Assembly (NCBI RefSeq): GCF_000308715.1
Contig: NZ_BAGH01000193.1
Span: 1 to 32,154 of the forward strand
DNA length: 32,154 nt
Source of the DNA: Nocardia tenerifensis NBRC 101015
GTDB taxonomy: Bacteria; Actinomycetota; Actinomycetes; Mycobacteriales; Mycobacteriaceae
Direction of reading: 5' to 3'
In this document: positions 14,888-22,549 of the stretch, one piece after another
Layout: every line of letters starts with the position of its first letter
How positions within the stretch are numbered: position 1 is the stretch's first letter
The notes under the pieces: model-generated
What the model saw: the letters and a program-made list of their open reading frames with translations, nothing else
The model's database searches: none
What the model was told of the DNA's origin: nothing
Position numbers and translations under genes: made by a program

Positions 14888-15631
14888 ATGGCGGGTCGAC
14901 GGGTCGCGTTGGTGACGGGGAGTTCTCGGGGGTTGGGGAGTGCGATCGCGCGGCGGCTGGCGGGGGAGGGGATGGCCGTTGCGGTGAATGGGCTGCACGA
15001 TGCGGAGGTGGCGGCGGTTGTGGGTGCGATCCGCGAGGAAAGTGGTGTGGCGGAGGGGTTTTCGGGTGATGTCACCGATGAGCGTGGCGTGCGGGGACTG
15101 GTCGCGGCGATCACCGAGCGGCTCGGGCCAGTGGACGTGCTTGTTCTGAACGCGACCGGGCCGCAACCGGAAGCGCCGCTGACCGAGGTCGCGTGGTCGG
15201 ATCACCTTGCGCAACTGGACTTCTTCGTGAAGAGCCCGATCCTGCTGGGTAACGAGATCATCCCGGGCATGCGGGAACGCCGCTACGGCCGGATCGTGCA
15301 CATCGACTCGGAGGTGGCCGACCGTCCGCCGCCGGGTCGCTCCGCCTACGCCACGGCCAAGAACGCTCAGATCGGACTGGCCCGCAGTTGGGCCCGCGAA
15401 CTGGCCCCGTTCGGCATCACCGTGAATACGGTCGCCCCCGGCTTCATCCCCGTCGAACGCCACGCCGACGTGCCCGCCGCGGTCCGCGACGCCTACCTCG
15501 CCACCGTCCCCGCGGCCCGCATGGGCACCCCCGACGACATTGCCGCCGCCGTCAGCTTCTTCGCCTCCGCCGCAGCCTCTTTCATCACCGGCCAACGCCT
15601 GGTGGTGGACGGCGGCCGCGCCCTGATGTGA
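14888..15631 (+). CDS. SDR-family oxidoreductase, 247 aa
   Basis: A short-chain dehydrogenase with T10-G-S-S-R-G-L-G17, NATG (88-91) in place of the usual NNAG, catalytic S141, Y154-A-T-A-K158, and PGFIPVE. The C-terminus carries the FITGQRLVVDGGRALM ending typical of FabG-like SDRs. Starts at ATG 14888 or ATG 14876; the GGTGGA at 14870-14875 fits the former better. It is divergent from the ArsR operon with two shared palindromes, so probably repressed by that ArsR. The substrate is unknown. Confidence 0.88.
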   Translation: MAGRRVALVTGSSRGLGSAIARRLAGEGMAVAVNGLHDAEVAAVVGAIREESGVAEGFSGDVTDERGVRGLVAAITERLGPVDVLVLNATGPQPEAPLTEVAWSDHLAQLDFFVKSPILLGNEIIPGMRERRYGRIVHIDSEVADRPPPGRSAYATAKNAQIGLARSWARELAPFGITVNTVAPGFIPVERHADVPAAVRDAYLATVPAARMGTPDDIAAAVSFFASAAASFITGQRLVVDGGRALM

Positions 15632-15905
15632 ACCCCGCACCCTTTGTCGAGATCCGCACCCTCTCTAGACGCCTAGAAGGAGTGCGAGTCCCTAGAGCTG
15701 GTGCGGGGTTTGGGGGAGTAGGCAGCAGCGGCACTCTTCGCCGGAGTTTGTGTCCCTATGGGCTTGTGCAAGGAGTGCGCATTTCGTGAGGGGGTGCGGA
15801 TCGGGGTCAGCGGACAGCAGCCGCAACCCTTGTGAGGATCCGCACCCTACCTCTAGACGCTTGCAAGGAGCGCAATCCCTAGCGGCAGCGCGGATTTCGA
15901 GGTCA
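15629..15905. repeat. Convergent-intergenic structured repeat, copy A
   Basis: Almost identical to 23038-23281 over its first two thirds, and again at its last 14 bases. It fills the gap between the SDR stop and the opposing MarR stop. AACCCCGCACC (15631-15641) pairs perfectly with GGTGCGGGGTT (15700-15710). Inside are TCTAG-ACGC-CTAGA (15664-15677) and a second CTAGAG. A degenerate second unit of the same about 60-bp module occurs at 15837-15895. No protein gene is evident. Likely a bidirectional terminator or dispersed intergenic element. Confidence 0.8.
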
Positions 15906-16391
15906 GTCCTCGGGCAGGCGGTCGTCGACGAGGGTGTCCAGGTGGGTCGAGAGGTCGTCGACCAGGCGATCGAGCAGTCGCACGAGATCGCGCTGCTCGG
16001 GTTCGGACCACGCGGACAGGGCTCGGTCGAACCAGTCATCGATGACCTGCAGGTAGCGGCCGACCAGCTTCTCGCCGTTGGGGGTGAGGGTGATCAACCG
16101 GGCGCGCTGGTCGTCGGGGTCGGGCACGCGCCGCACCAACCGCCGCCGCTCGAGACCGTTGAGCTGGCGAGTGACGTGCGGGCCGGCGACCTGCATGCGC
16201 GTGGCGATCTCCCCGACCCGCAGGGGGCGCCCCGCCGATTCGAGGATCACCAGGATCGTCAGCGCCGGCCGCTCCAGGGTGATTCCGGCTGTGGCCGTGG
16301 CGATCTCGAACAACTGCCCGCGGCCCAGCGTGGCGCTGAGCTGGCTCATGCGCGGCAGCAGCCCCTTCAGGGTGTTGTTGTCGCTGCTCAT
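15903..16391 (-). CDS. MarR-family transcriptional regulator, 162 aa
   Basis: A winged-HTH dimer: RPALTILVILESAGRPLRVGEIATRMQVAGPHVTRQLNGLERRRLVRRV, with wing DPDDQRARLITLTPNGEKL, and helices at both ends for dimerisation. AAGGAG lies 5 nt before the ATG at 16391, which decides the start over a GTG at 16397. It is divergent from the FAD monooxygenase; a matching operator lies next to each gene. It probably represses both and responds to an aromatic ligand, as many MarR proteins do (inference). Confidence 0.9.
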   Translation of the reverse strand: MSSDNNTLKGLLPRMSQLSATLGRGQLFEIATATAGITLERPALTILVILESAGRPLRVGEIATRMQVAGPHVTRQLNGLERRRLVRRVPDPDDQRARLITLTPNGEKLVGRYLQVIDDWFDRALSAWSEPEQRDLVRLLDRLVDDLSTHLDTLVDDRLPED

Positions 16392-16409
16392 GTCCACTCC
16401 TTGGTTATC

Positions 16410-16424
16410 TACCTAAGGTAGGTA
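16410..16424. promoter_or_regulatory. MarR operator candidate 1
   Basis: TACCTA-AGG-TAGGTA, 6-bp arms around a 3-bp centre, 18 nt upstream of the MarR ATG, just outside its SD. Confidence 0.65.
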
Positions 16425-16478
16425 TACGGTACAGGTAATCCGATCGGTCCAACGGGGATGTCAGCGGCCGAAAAATAG

Positions 16479-16495
16479 ATACCTAAGGTAGGTAT
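16479..16495. promoter_or_regulatory. MarR operator candidate 2, overlapping the ribosome-binding region
   Basis: ATACCTA-AGG-TAGGTAT has 7-bp arms and repeats operator 1 exactly in the shared 15 bp. It ends 3 nt before the monooxygenase ATG. Its AAGGTAGG is the only SD-like sequence for that gene, so operator and SD appear to coincide. Confidence 0.65.
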
Positions 16496-16498
16496 ATT

Positions 16499-18013
16499 AT
16501 GGTGAAAGATGCCACGCTCGATGTGCTGATCGTCGGCGCCGGTCCGACCGGGCTCACCCTGGCGATCGACTTGGCCCGCCGTGGTGTCGACTGCCACCTC
16601 GTCGAACGCACCGAGGGCCCCCGTACGGCATCGCGGGCCAAGACGATCCAGCCGCGAGCACTGGAGGTCGCTGACGACCTCGGTGTCATCCAACAAGTGC
16701 TGGAGCTGGGGCAGGTGCATGTGCCGACCCGTCACTACGACCGTGACCGCGTGATCTCCGAAGGGGTCTCGACCGCGCTGGGAATGTCCGATCCGGGGGT
16801 GCCGTATGCGCCGGTGTGGTTGTCGCAGCCGATGTTCGAACGAATCCTGCGCGATCGGCTGGCCGAACTCGGCGGCCGGATCGAATGGGGAACCGAGGTG
16901 ACGGCCGTGGCGCAGACCGACGACGCCGTAGAGGTCACCGTGAGCGGGGCGGCCGGGGAGGGCCGCATTCGCGCCCGCTATGTGGTCGGCTGTGATGGCG
17001 GGCGCAGCGTGGTGCGCAAGCGAAGTGGCGCCGCACTCGAGGGCGTCTCCTATGGTGAGCACCGCTGGTGGCTCGGCGATGTGCACATCACCGGCCTGGA
17101 CCGGCACTGCCAGCACGTATGGATGAGCCGCGAGCACGGGATCCTGTCACTGTTCCCGCTGCCCAGCACCGACCTGTGGCAGTTCCAAGCCTCGGTTCCC
17201 GCCGATGACTCCGATCCTGCGGCACCGACCCTCGACCTGTTTCGGCGCTTGTTCACCGAACGCGCCGGGCTGGCGGAAGTCACCATCGACGACGCGGGCT
17301 GGTTGTCGCTCTACGAAATCAATGTCGCCCTGGTTGATCGGTACCGGATCGGGCGGATCTTCCTCGCCGGGGACGCGGCCCATGTGCATTCGCCCGCGGG
17401 CGGGCAGGGCATGAACACCGGTATCCAGGATGCCTACAACCTCGGCTGGAAACTCGCCGCCGTCCTGGAGGGGGCCGCCGAAAGTCTCTTGGACACTTAC
17501 GAACTCGAACGCCGCCCCGTCGCACGCGCGGTGCTCGACGACAGCACCTCCCGCCTGCACTCCCTCATGCGGTCCGCCGGCGATGGCTCCGGCGCCGCCG
17601 CGGTCGCCGGACTCACCGACGATTTCACCACCGGGCTCACCATCGCCTACACCGAAAGCCCGCTCAGCGAACCAGGATTGGACTATGCCCGCGTTCGCGC
17701 CGGAGACCGCGCTCCCGACGCTGTCGTCCTCGACGCCTCGACCGGGCGCGAGGTCCGAGTCTTCGATCTACTACGCGGCACGCACTGGACAGTGCTCAAC
17801 TTCGACCACGGCAGTCCCGCACGCCGCAATGGATCCCGCAGCCCCTTCGCCACCGCGCCCAAGACCATCCGGATCACGACCGATACCACCGCGACCGGCC
17901 CTGACACAATGATCGACCTCGGCGGCCGCGCTCATGACAGCTACGACATCACCGGCGACACCGCGATCCTGATCCGGCCCGACGGGTACATCGCGGCCCG
18001 CACCGAGGCGTGA
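16499..18013 (+). CDS. FAD-dependent aromatic monooxygenase (PHBH/RIFMO-like), 504 aa
   Basis: A class A flavoprotein hydroxylase that uses FAD, NAD(P)H and O2 to hydroxylate an aromatic substrate. Three signature motifs are intact: G13-A-G-P-T-G18 (dinucleotide fold), C165-D-G-G-R-S (the DG motif for FAD/NADPH) and L-A-G291-D-A-A-H-V-H-S-P-A-G-G-Q-G-M-N (FAD ribityl). Residues about 400-504 look like the thioredoxin-like C-terminal domain of polyketide hydroxylases and rifampicin monooxygenases. Similarity to rifampicin monooxygenase is familial only. The ATG at 16499 or GTG at 16502 is the start. It is divergent to, and presumably controlled by, the MarR. Confidence 0.9.
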   Translation: MVKDATLDVLIVGAGPTGLTLAIDLARRGVDCHLVERTEGPRTASRAKTIQPRALEVADDLGVIQQVLELGQVHVPTRHYDRDRVISEGVSTALGMSDPGVPYAPVWLSQPMFERILRDRLAELGGRIEWGTEVTAVAQTDDAVEVTVSGAAGEGRIRARYVVGCDGGRSVVRKRSGAALEGVSYGEHRWWLGDVHITGLDRHCQHVWMSREHGILSLFPLPSTDLWQFQASVPADDSDPAAPTLDLFRRLFTERAGLAEVTIDDAGWLSLYEINVALVDRYRIGRIFLAGDAAHVHSPAGGQGMNTGIQDAYNLGWKLAAVLEGAAESLLDTYELERRPVARAVLDDSTSRLHSLMRSAGDGSGAAAVAGLTDDFTTGLTIAYTESPLSEPGLDYARVRAGDRAPDAVVLDASTGREVRVFDLLRGTHWTVLNFDHGSPARRNGSRSPFATAPKTIRITTDTTATGPDTMIDLGGRAHDSYDITGDTAILIRPDGYIAARTEA

Positions 18014-18162
18014 AGCCATGGCGCGCACCAGATGCCGGGCGCCGCCGACTTAAGACGTCCGAAACTTCTCCGGCCACTTTCGCAGTGTCACACCCAACGC
18101 CCGAACGGCATCTTGTGTCCATTCACGACAGTGACAACACTCTCGACAGCAAGGACGAAGTC

Positions 18163-18647
18163 ATGGAACCCGTTTCACCCTCACCGACAGTGCTCTCGGC
18201 GCCAAATTCGCCAAGCGGTTCGGCAACGCCAGCATGGTCATCGTCGGATCGACGCTGCCCAAGACCCCACAGGACCTGATGACGCTGCGGGTCAGCCAAA
18301 TCAACGGCTGCGGCTGGCGCACCGACGTACACAGCAAGGACCTCGCACACGCGGGGGAGCCCGCCGTGCGCATCAATCTGGTCGCCGCGTGGCGCGAGGC
18401 CTCGGTGTTCAGCGACGCCGAACGAGCCGCGCTGGCACTGGCCGAGGAGGGCACCCGGCTCGCCGACGCCCACCAGGGGGTATCCGATGAGACCTGGGCG
18501 CAGGTGCGCAATCACTACGACGACGACCAGATCGCCGCACTGGTCGCCCTTGTCGCCCAGATCAACGCCGCCAACCGGCTGGGCGTGATCGTGCGCCAGC
18601 AGGGCGGCTCCTACGAGCCCGGCATGTACGCCGAGATCACCGGCTGA
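18163..18647 (+). pseudogene. Frameshifted AhpD/carboxymuconolactone-decarboxylase-like gene
   Basis: AAGGA 7 nt before ATG 18163 marks the start. Codons MEP are followed by a run CCC (18169-18171) that is one C short: the next frame then gives RFTLTDSALGAKFAKRF, continuous with VIVGSTLPKTPQDLMTLRVSQINGCGW to the stop at 18647. No start codon opens this second frame before ATG 18234. The redox motif is C-G-W-R where AhpD family members have C-G-x-C, and the second Cys is replaced by Arg through a TGC-to-CGC change. Both lesions argue for loss of peroxidase activity. It follows the monooxygenase on the same strand. Confidence 0.7.
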
Positions 18648-18768
18648 TCAGCGAGCGAACCCGGTCCAGGAGACACGACCTGGATCGGACCGCGGTGCGT
18701 GTCCCGCGACCGGCGGACTCAGGGAGGGTCTGCGACGCAGCGACTTTCCGCCAACTGCGCCACCTACC

Positions 18769-18815
18769 GGGGTTCCGGTAGTAACCGCCGGAAAAACCAA
18801 CGGATACGGCGTAGC
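18769..18815 (+). repeat. Left terminal inverted repeat (IRL)
   Basis: A 47-bp end starting GGGGTTCCGG and ending GGCGTAGC. It matches the reverse complement of 21998-22043 except for one extra G in the CCGG-AAAAA tract. The preceding 5 bp, CTACC, is the target duplication. Confidence 0.93.
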
Positions 18816-18821
18816 TGCTGG

Positions 18822-19832
18822 TCAGCGGCGGCGTTCGGCTCCCGGGCCCAGGATCGAGGTCAGCTCGCGCATCGCCTGTGGGGACGGTTTGAAATAGCGG
18901 CGCAGGTTCTCGGCTTTGCGGTGCCGGGACTTGGCCATCAGTTCCAGCAGGCTGGCCCCGGATTCTCCGAGGTGGGTCAGGCCGGAATGGCGTAGTTCGC
19001 GAAGGTCCCAGCCGGTTCCGGGTCCGTCGATGGCGGTGGCAGCGTCGAGTAGGTCGCGGGCCTGGTCGTAGGACAGCCGGGCGAGGCCGGTGATGGGGCA
19101 GACGTCGCGGTCGGCGAGGTACTTGCCGGGCCCGGGTCGGCGGTGGGTCACGAACACGGGGCCGCAGGTGCGGTCGCGGATGAGCCGGGGAAGCAGGCGG
19201 GCGGTGCCGGCGTCCCAGTACACGTTCTCGAGGACGTGTTCGTGGTGGGCGGCGCCGCGCCGGCGGATGCGGGGTTTGGCGCCCTTGGACTTCACCGCCG
19301 CGGTGCGGCCGGCGAGGTCGAGGTCTTCGATGTTGACCTGGAGTAGTTCTTCGGCGCGGGCGCAGGTTTCGTACAGCATCCGCCACAGCGTCTTCTCGCG
19401 CAGGTGGATATCGCGGCGGGCGATGAGCCGGTCGATCGCGGTGCGCGAACGGACCGGGGTCTCGGAGTCCGGTGGTGTCGACCGCCCGGCCGAGGCCGGG
19501 AGGGTCGGTACGGTCCAGCCCTGTTCGGCGCACCAGCTCAGCCATTTACCGACCGCGGCGCGGCGCGCGTTCCAGGTGTTGACCGCCGAGTTGCCCCACA
19601 GGGTTTCCAGCGCGGCGCCGATTTCGGCGTCGGTGACCGAGTCCAGGGCGCGGCTGTGCCCGATAAGCCCATCGGGGCCGCGGCCGTCGAGTTGGTCGAC
19701 GGTCTTGACGATCGCGATGCCGTAGGCGCGGCGGGTGTTGGCCGAGCCGATGGTGTCGAGGAACGTGTCGGTGGCGATGCGCAGGGTGCGTGTCGGCGGG
19801 GCGGTGCGCAGCCGGGTCACCTTCGCGGCCAT
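18822..19832 (-). CDS. Tyrosine recombinase (TnpI/integrase type), 336 aa
   Basis: Site-specific recombinase, the probable co-integrate resolvase of the element. The N-terminal SAM-like domain contains [15 protein letters not shown]. The catalytic domain shows R159 ([10 protein letters not shown]), a beta-hairpin Lys region at [11 protein letters not shown]281-H282 in [11 protein letters not shown]304 in K-S-R-H-R, and nucleophile Y313 in R-R-Y-F-K-P. The usual HxxR box reads R-E-L-R, so its first His is Arg. SD GGAAGG supports the ATG at 19832; an alternative GTG/other start upstream adds about 28 residues through the palindromic site and is less likely. Confidence 0.88.
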   Translation of the reverse strand: MAAKVTRLRTAPPTRTLRIATDTFLDTIGSANTRRAYGIAIVKTVDQLDGRGPDGLIGHSRALDSVTDAEIGAALETLWGNSAVNTWNARRAAVGKWLSWCAEQGWTVPTLPASAGRSTPPDSETPVRSRTAIDRLIARRDIHLREKTLWRMLYETCARAEELLQVNIEDLDLAGRTAAVKSKGAKPRIRRRGAAHHEHVLENVYWDAGTARLLPRLIRDRTCGPVFVTHRRPGPGKYLADRDVCPITGLARLSYDQARDLLDAATAIDGPGTGWDLRELRHSGLTHLGESGASLLELMAKSRHRKAENLRRYFKPSPQAMRELTSILGPGAERRR

Positions 19833-19853
19833 CGACGTCCACCTTCCGGCTTG

Positions 19854-19951
19854 CCCCGGATAACGGGGCTGCTTCGTGTACGCGGCGGAGCGGGTCCGCC
19901 GCAGGTCGGGTTCCACGATACCCCGGATAACAGAGCATTATCCGGGGTATC
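19854..19951. other. Palindromic recombination (res/IRS-like) site upstream of the recombinase
   Basis: GATACCCCGGATAA (19917-19930) and TTATCCGGGGTATC (19938-19951) are perfect 14-bp arms with a 7-bp centre (CAGAGCA). A direct copy of the arm core, CCCCGGATAA, lies at 19854-19863. Two inverted recombinase-binding arms around a 6-8 bp crossover plus an accessory direct repeat is the layout of TnpI-type resolution sites such as that of Tn4430. The site also overlaps the likely recombinase promoter, so it may give autoregulation. The rest of the 338-bp gap 19833-20170 holds the methyltransferase promoter. Confidence 0.6.
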
Positions 19952-20157
19952 ACTGCTATCGTTGCGCGGTCACAGCCAGACGCGTACCGCCGTTCGCCGC
20001 AGTCATTGATGCCACGCCATCGGATGACAGAGTCGGCCAGAGTCTCTCGGGGCCCGCGCCATGAGCAATGCCGTCCTGCCTACCGCTGCCTCCACCCGGC
20101 CGGGTGGAGGCACCTTCGTCGTTCCCGGGTAGCGCCGAGTCCGCCGCGATCATGGAA

Positions 20158-20163
20158 TATCGT
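20158..20163 (+). promoter_or_regulatory. Candidate -10 for leaderless methyltransferase mRNA
   Basis: TATCGT fits TANNNT and ends 7 nt before ATG 20171, which has no SD. The -35 is not recognisable. Confidence 0.35.
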
Positions 20164-20170
20164 GCCGGTC

Positions 20171-20815
20171 ATGACCACGGATGACTGGTTGGCCGACACC
20201 CGAACCTCTTATGACACGGTCGCGGTCAGCTATGCCGACCAAGTGCGCGGCGCCCTCGCCGGACACCAGTACCTTCGCGCGGCTCTGGCGTTGTTCGCCG
20301 ACAGCGTGCGGACCGCTGGCGGCGGACCGGTCGCGGACGTCGGCTGCGGCCCCGGTGAAGTCACCGCCCACCTGCATCAGCTCGGTGTCGACGCCTTCGG
20401 TATCGACCTCTCCCCGGCGATGATCGACGTGGCCCGGCGCGACCACCCCGGCCTGCGGTTCGAGGTGGGCTCGATGACGGAGCTGAACCTGCCCGTCGCT
20501 TCGGTGGCCGGCCTGCTCGCCTGGCAGTCGTTGATCCACATCCCCGACGACGAGGTGCCGACTGTATTCGGGCGCTTCCACCGAGCATTGCGTCCCGGCG
20601 GACCGTTGCAACTGCTATTTCACGTCGGCGACGAGTCGCTGTTGAAGACGGAGGGCTACGGCGGTCACCCGATGAAGGTCCATGTCCACCACCGTCAGCC
20701 GAACCAGGTGGCATCCTGGCTGCACGATGCCGGATTCGTGGTCGAGGCCCAGATGCTGCTCGACCCGGATGCGAAAGCTCAGCAAGCGATTCTTTTCGCA
20801 CGCAGTAAGTCCTGA
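20171..20815 (+). CDS. Class I SAM-dependent methyltransferase, 214 aa (transposon cargo)
   Basis: Methyl transfer from S-adenosylmethionine to an unknown acceptor. Motif I is V54-A-D-V-G-C-G-P-G-E-V. FGIDLSPAMIDVARRDHPGLRFEVGSM gives motif II and the following acidic loop. A W-Q-S-L-I-H-I-P-D-D segment is the motif IV region, and RALRPGGPLQLLFHV is the post-IV element. It is of the small, ubiE/methyltransferase_11-like type found widely in Streptomyces and Nocardia. The ATG at 20171 is chosen since VSYADQVR follows a normal amino end. It lies between the recombinase and the truncated transposase, so it is passenger DNA of the element. Confidence 0.85.
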   Translation: MTTDDWLADTRTSYDTVAVSYADQVRGALAGHQYLRAALALFADSVRTAGGGPVADVGCGPGEVTAHLHQLGVDAFGIDLSPAMIDVARRDHPGLRFEVGSMTELNLPVASVAGLLAWQSLIHIPDDEVPTVFGRFHRALRPGGPLQLLFHVGDESLLKTEGYGGHPMKVHVHHRQPNQVASWLHDAGFVVEAQMLLDPDAKAQQAILFARSKS

Positions 20816-20860
20816 CCTCTGCATATGTCGGGCTCGCCACTGGCCGGGTGTGGCGGGTGA

Positions 20861-21895
20861 TCATCTGGCACTCCGGACGCGCGGGAAATCCACGACTGCC
20901 CGCAACAGCGCCTGGCGGTCCTCGCCCGTCTTGCCACGTTCGGCGAGCTCGGCCTGCATCCGGCGCTCGGCGGCCCCGAATTTCGCTGAGATCGCCTGAT
21001 CGAACAACGCCACGACCTCATCGAGGACATCGGTGCCGGACTGGGCCAACACTGTCAGCAGGATCGGATACCGGCGCTGCGGATCACGGCGCTCCAGCGC
21101 CTGCGGGGTCAATCGCCGGCCCATCGTGGCCAGAAACCGGCGCCGCTCGGCGGGCAGCACCGACATATCCAGGCGATCCGCGTCCAGGCCGCGCAGGAAC
21201 GCCAGCTTGTCGACCTCGGCGCGCACCGCGGCCGCCGACGCCTCCACCGGACCGGTCGACAGCCACCGCAACCGCGACACCCCCAGCGAGGCATCGGTAA
21301 CCAGCAGCGCATCCAGCTCCGCGCAGCGCGCCGGAGTGAACTCATGCGCCAGGCGATCGTAGGTCTCGCGCTGGGCCTGCTCGCGGGCATGAGCGATGCG
21401 TTCGACCATGCTCACCGGGCCCGGGCGGATCACCCGCGCCGAGATCAGATACTCACACCCCAACCGGAACAATAGGGTCGGCGAATCGTGCTCCATCGCC
21501 CGCGCCAGCAGGAACTCGTCGAGTTCCTCGAGTTCGAGCGCACCGGCGGTCCGCCACCCAGGTACTGCGCGACCAGGCGCAAATGGTCGGTGCGGGTCTG
21601 GGCGCGGCGGCCGTAGGAACGGATCGGTACCGTCGACACGCAGCTGCTCGGCCAACCGGGCTACCGCGACCGGCGGGGCGGTCACCACCCGATCAGGCAC
21701 GAACCCCAACCACGGCAACGTGCACAACGCGATCGCGATACCGAGCCGATCGGCCGGACCACGACCGCGACCGGGATCGACGAACGCCAGATCCGCCGGT
21801 GACAGCGTGAAGAACCGGAACAGCTCCTCGCGGCCGATCTCCGGGAATTCCCGCAGACGAGCCAACTCCTCATCCGCGAACACCCGCGTCGCCAC
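20861..21895 (-). pseudogene. Truncated Tn3-family transposase (N-terminal DUF4158 part only)
   Basis: A GTG start at 21895 has a very good SD (GGGAGG). The protein begins ATRVFADEELARLREFPEIG and follows the DUF4158 N-terminal domain of Tn3 transposases to ...GKTGEDRQALL. It then ends in about 13 unrelated residues, at the methyltransferase border, with a TGA. About 345 of an expected 900-1000 codons remain, and the catalytic DDE domain is absent. There is also a segment from about 21635 to 21556 read out of frame: RSYGRRAQTRTDHLRLVAQYLG occurs in another frame, so an upstream and a downstream indel compensate. The element is not self-mobile. Confidence 0.85.
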
Positions 21896-21997
21896 GAAAC
21901 CGACCTCCCACACCAACCAATAGCGTTGGGAGCCAAGCCAACCAGCAACCGGCCATCGCCGCAGACCGAACCACGGCCTCACCGGCAGTCAGCTGCG

Positions 21998-22043
21998 GCT
22001 ACGCCGTATCCGTTGGTTTTTCGGCGGTTACTACCGGAACCCC
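21998..22043 (-). repeat. Right terminal inverted repeat (IRR)
   Basis: 46 bp inverted to the left end and followed by CTACC (22044-22048), the second copy of the target duplication. It begins 102 bp upstream of the truncated transposase start, the usual place for the tnpA-proximal end. Confidence 0.93.
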
Positions 22044-22128
22044 CTACCGGCGGCGCAGCACGGAACCTGGTCGGCACGAACCAGATTTGCGCGGCTGGTC
22101 TCCTAGTAATCCCGCCGCCGCGGCCCGG

Positions 22129-22491
22129 TCACCGGCCGAGCAGCCAGGCGGCCGACAGTAGATGGACGATCGCCAAAATGCCTGCGCTCAGCGCCATTCC
22201 GGCAACCCGGCGGCGGACGCCGAGCGCGGAGTCGGCGGCCTGAACGACGCCAGACACGATCAGCGCCGCCACCGACACCCGTTGGTCGCCGACAGCGAGG
22301 GCGACGACCGTCATCACGCCGAGCGGAATCGCGCGCACGCCGTAGAAGTAGGCGTAGAGCGACATCCCCGGTGTCGGTTGTTCTCCGGCGATCAGAGCGC
22401 TCGGCCGGACGAGGCCGACGACGCCGAATCCGGTCGACGCCACCGCCGCAGCGATGTTGACGGCAACCACGATGAGCATGAACGCGTCCAT
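22129..22491 (-). CDS. DUF4267-like small membrane protein, 120 aa
   Basis: About four transmembrane helices are seen (residues near 4-26, 48-66, 70-86 and 97-117). A central loop reads VRPSALIAGEQPTPGMSLYAYFYGVRAIPLG, which is the conserved 'YFYGVRaiplG' pattern of DUF4267 proteins. Function is unknown. SD TGGAG lies 6 nt before the ATG. It is divergent from the MarR gene at 22550 and so likely under its control. Confidence 0.78.
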   Translation of the reverse strand: MDAFMLIVVAVNIAAAVASTGFGVVGLVRPSALIAGEQPTPGMSLYAYFYGVRAIPLGVMTVVALAVGDQRVSVAALIVSGVVQAADSALGVRRRVAGMALSAGILAIVHLLSAAWLLGR

Positions 22492-22502
22492 TGTTCTCCA
22501 GT

Positions 22503-22542
22503 TGAATCATTCAGAGTGTGAAGTGATTGCAGACGTTATCAT
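22503..22542. promoter_or_regulatory. Candidate MarR operator and leaderless promoter
   Basis: TGAAT-C-ATTCA is a perfect 11-bp palindrome at 22503-22513. Downstream, GTGTGAAGTGAT and ATCATTCACAC form an imperfect inverted repeat across the start region. TATCAT (22537-22542) ends 7 nt before the MarR ATG. All lie in the 58-bp gap of the divergent pair. Confidence 0.5.
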
Positions 22543-22549
22543 TCACACC

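Larger units (their letters stand above)
18769..22043. mobile_element. Tn3-family transposon derivative, 3,275 bp, trans-dependent
   Basis: Terminal inverted repeats of 47 bp (left) and 46 bp (right) begin GGGGTTCCGG, differ by one inserted G, and are flanked by the 5-bp direct repeat CTACC at 18764-18768 and 22044-22048. A 5-bp duplication and GGGG-starting ends are typical of Tn3-family transposition. The cargo, in order, is a tyrosine recombinase (minus), a palindromic site, a methyltransferase (plus) and the truncated transposase N-terminus (minus). The catalytic DDE half of the transposase is missing, so the element can move only if a relative supplies transposase. Confidence 0.9.
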
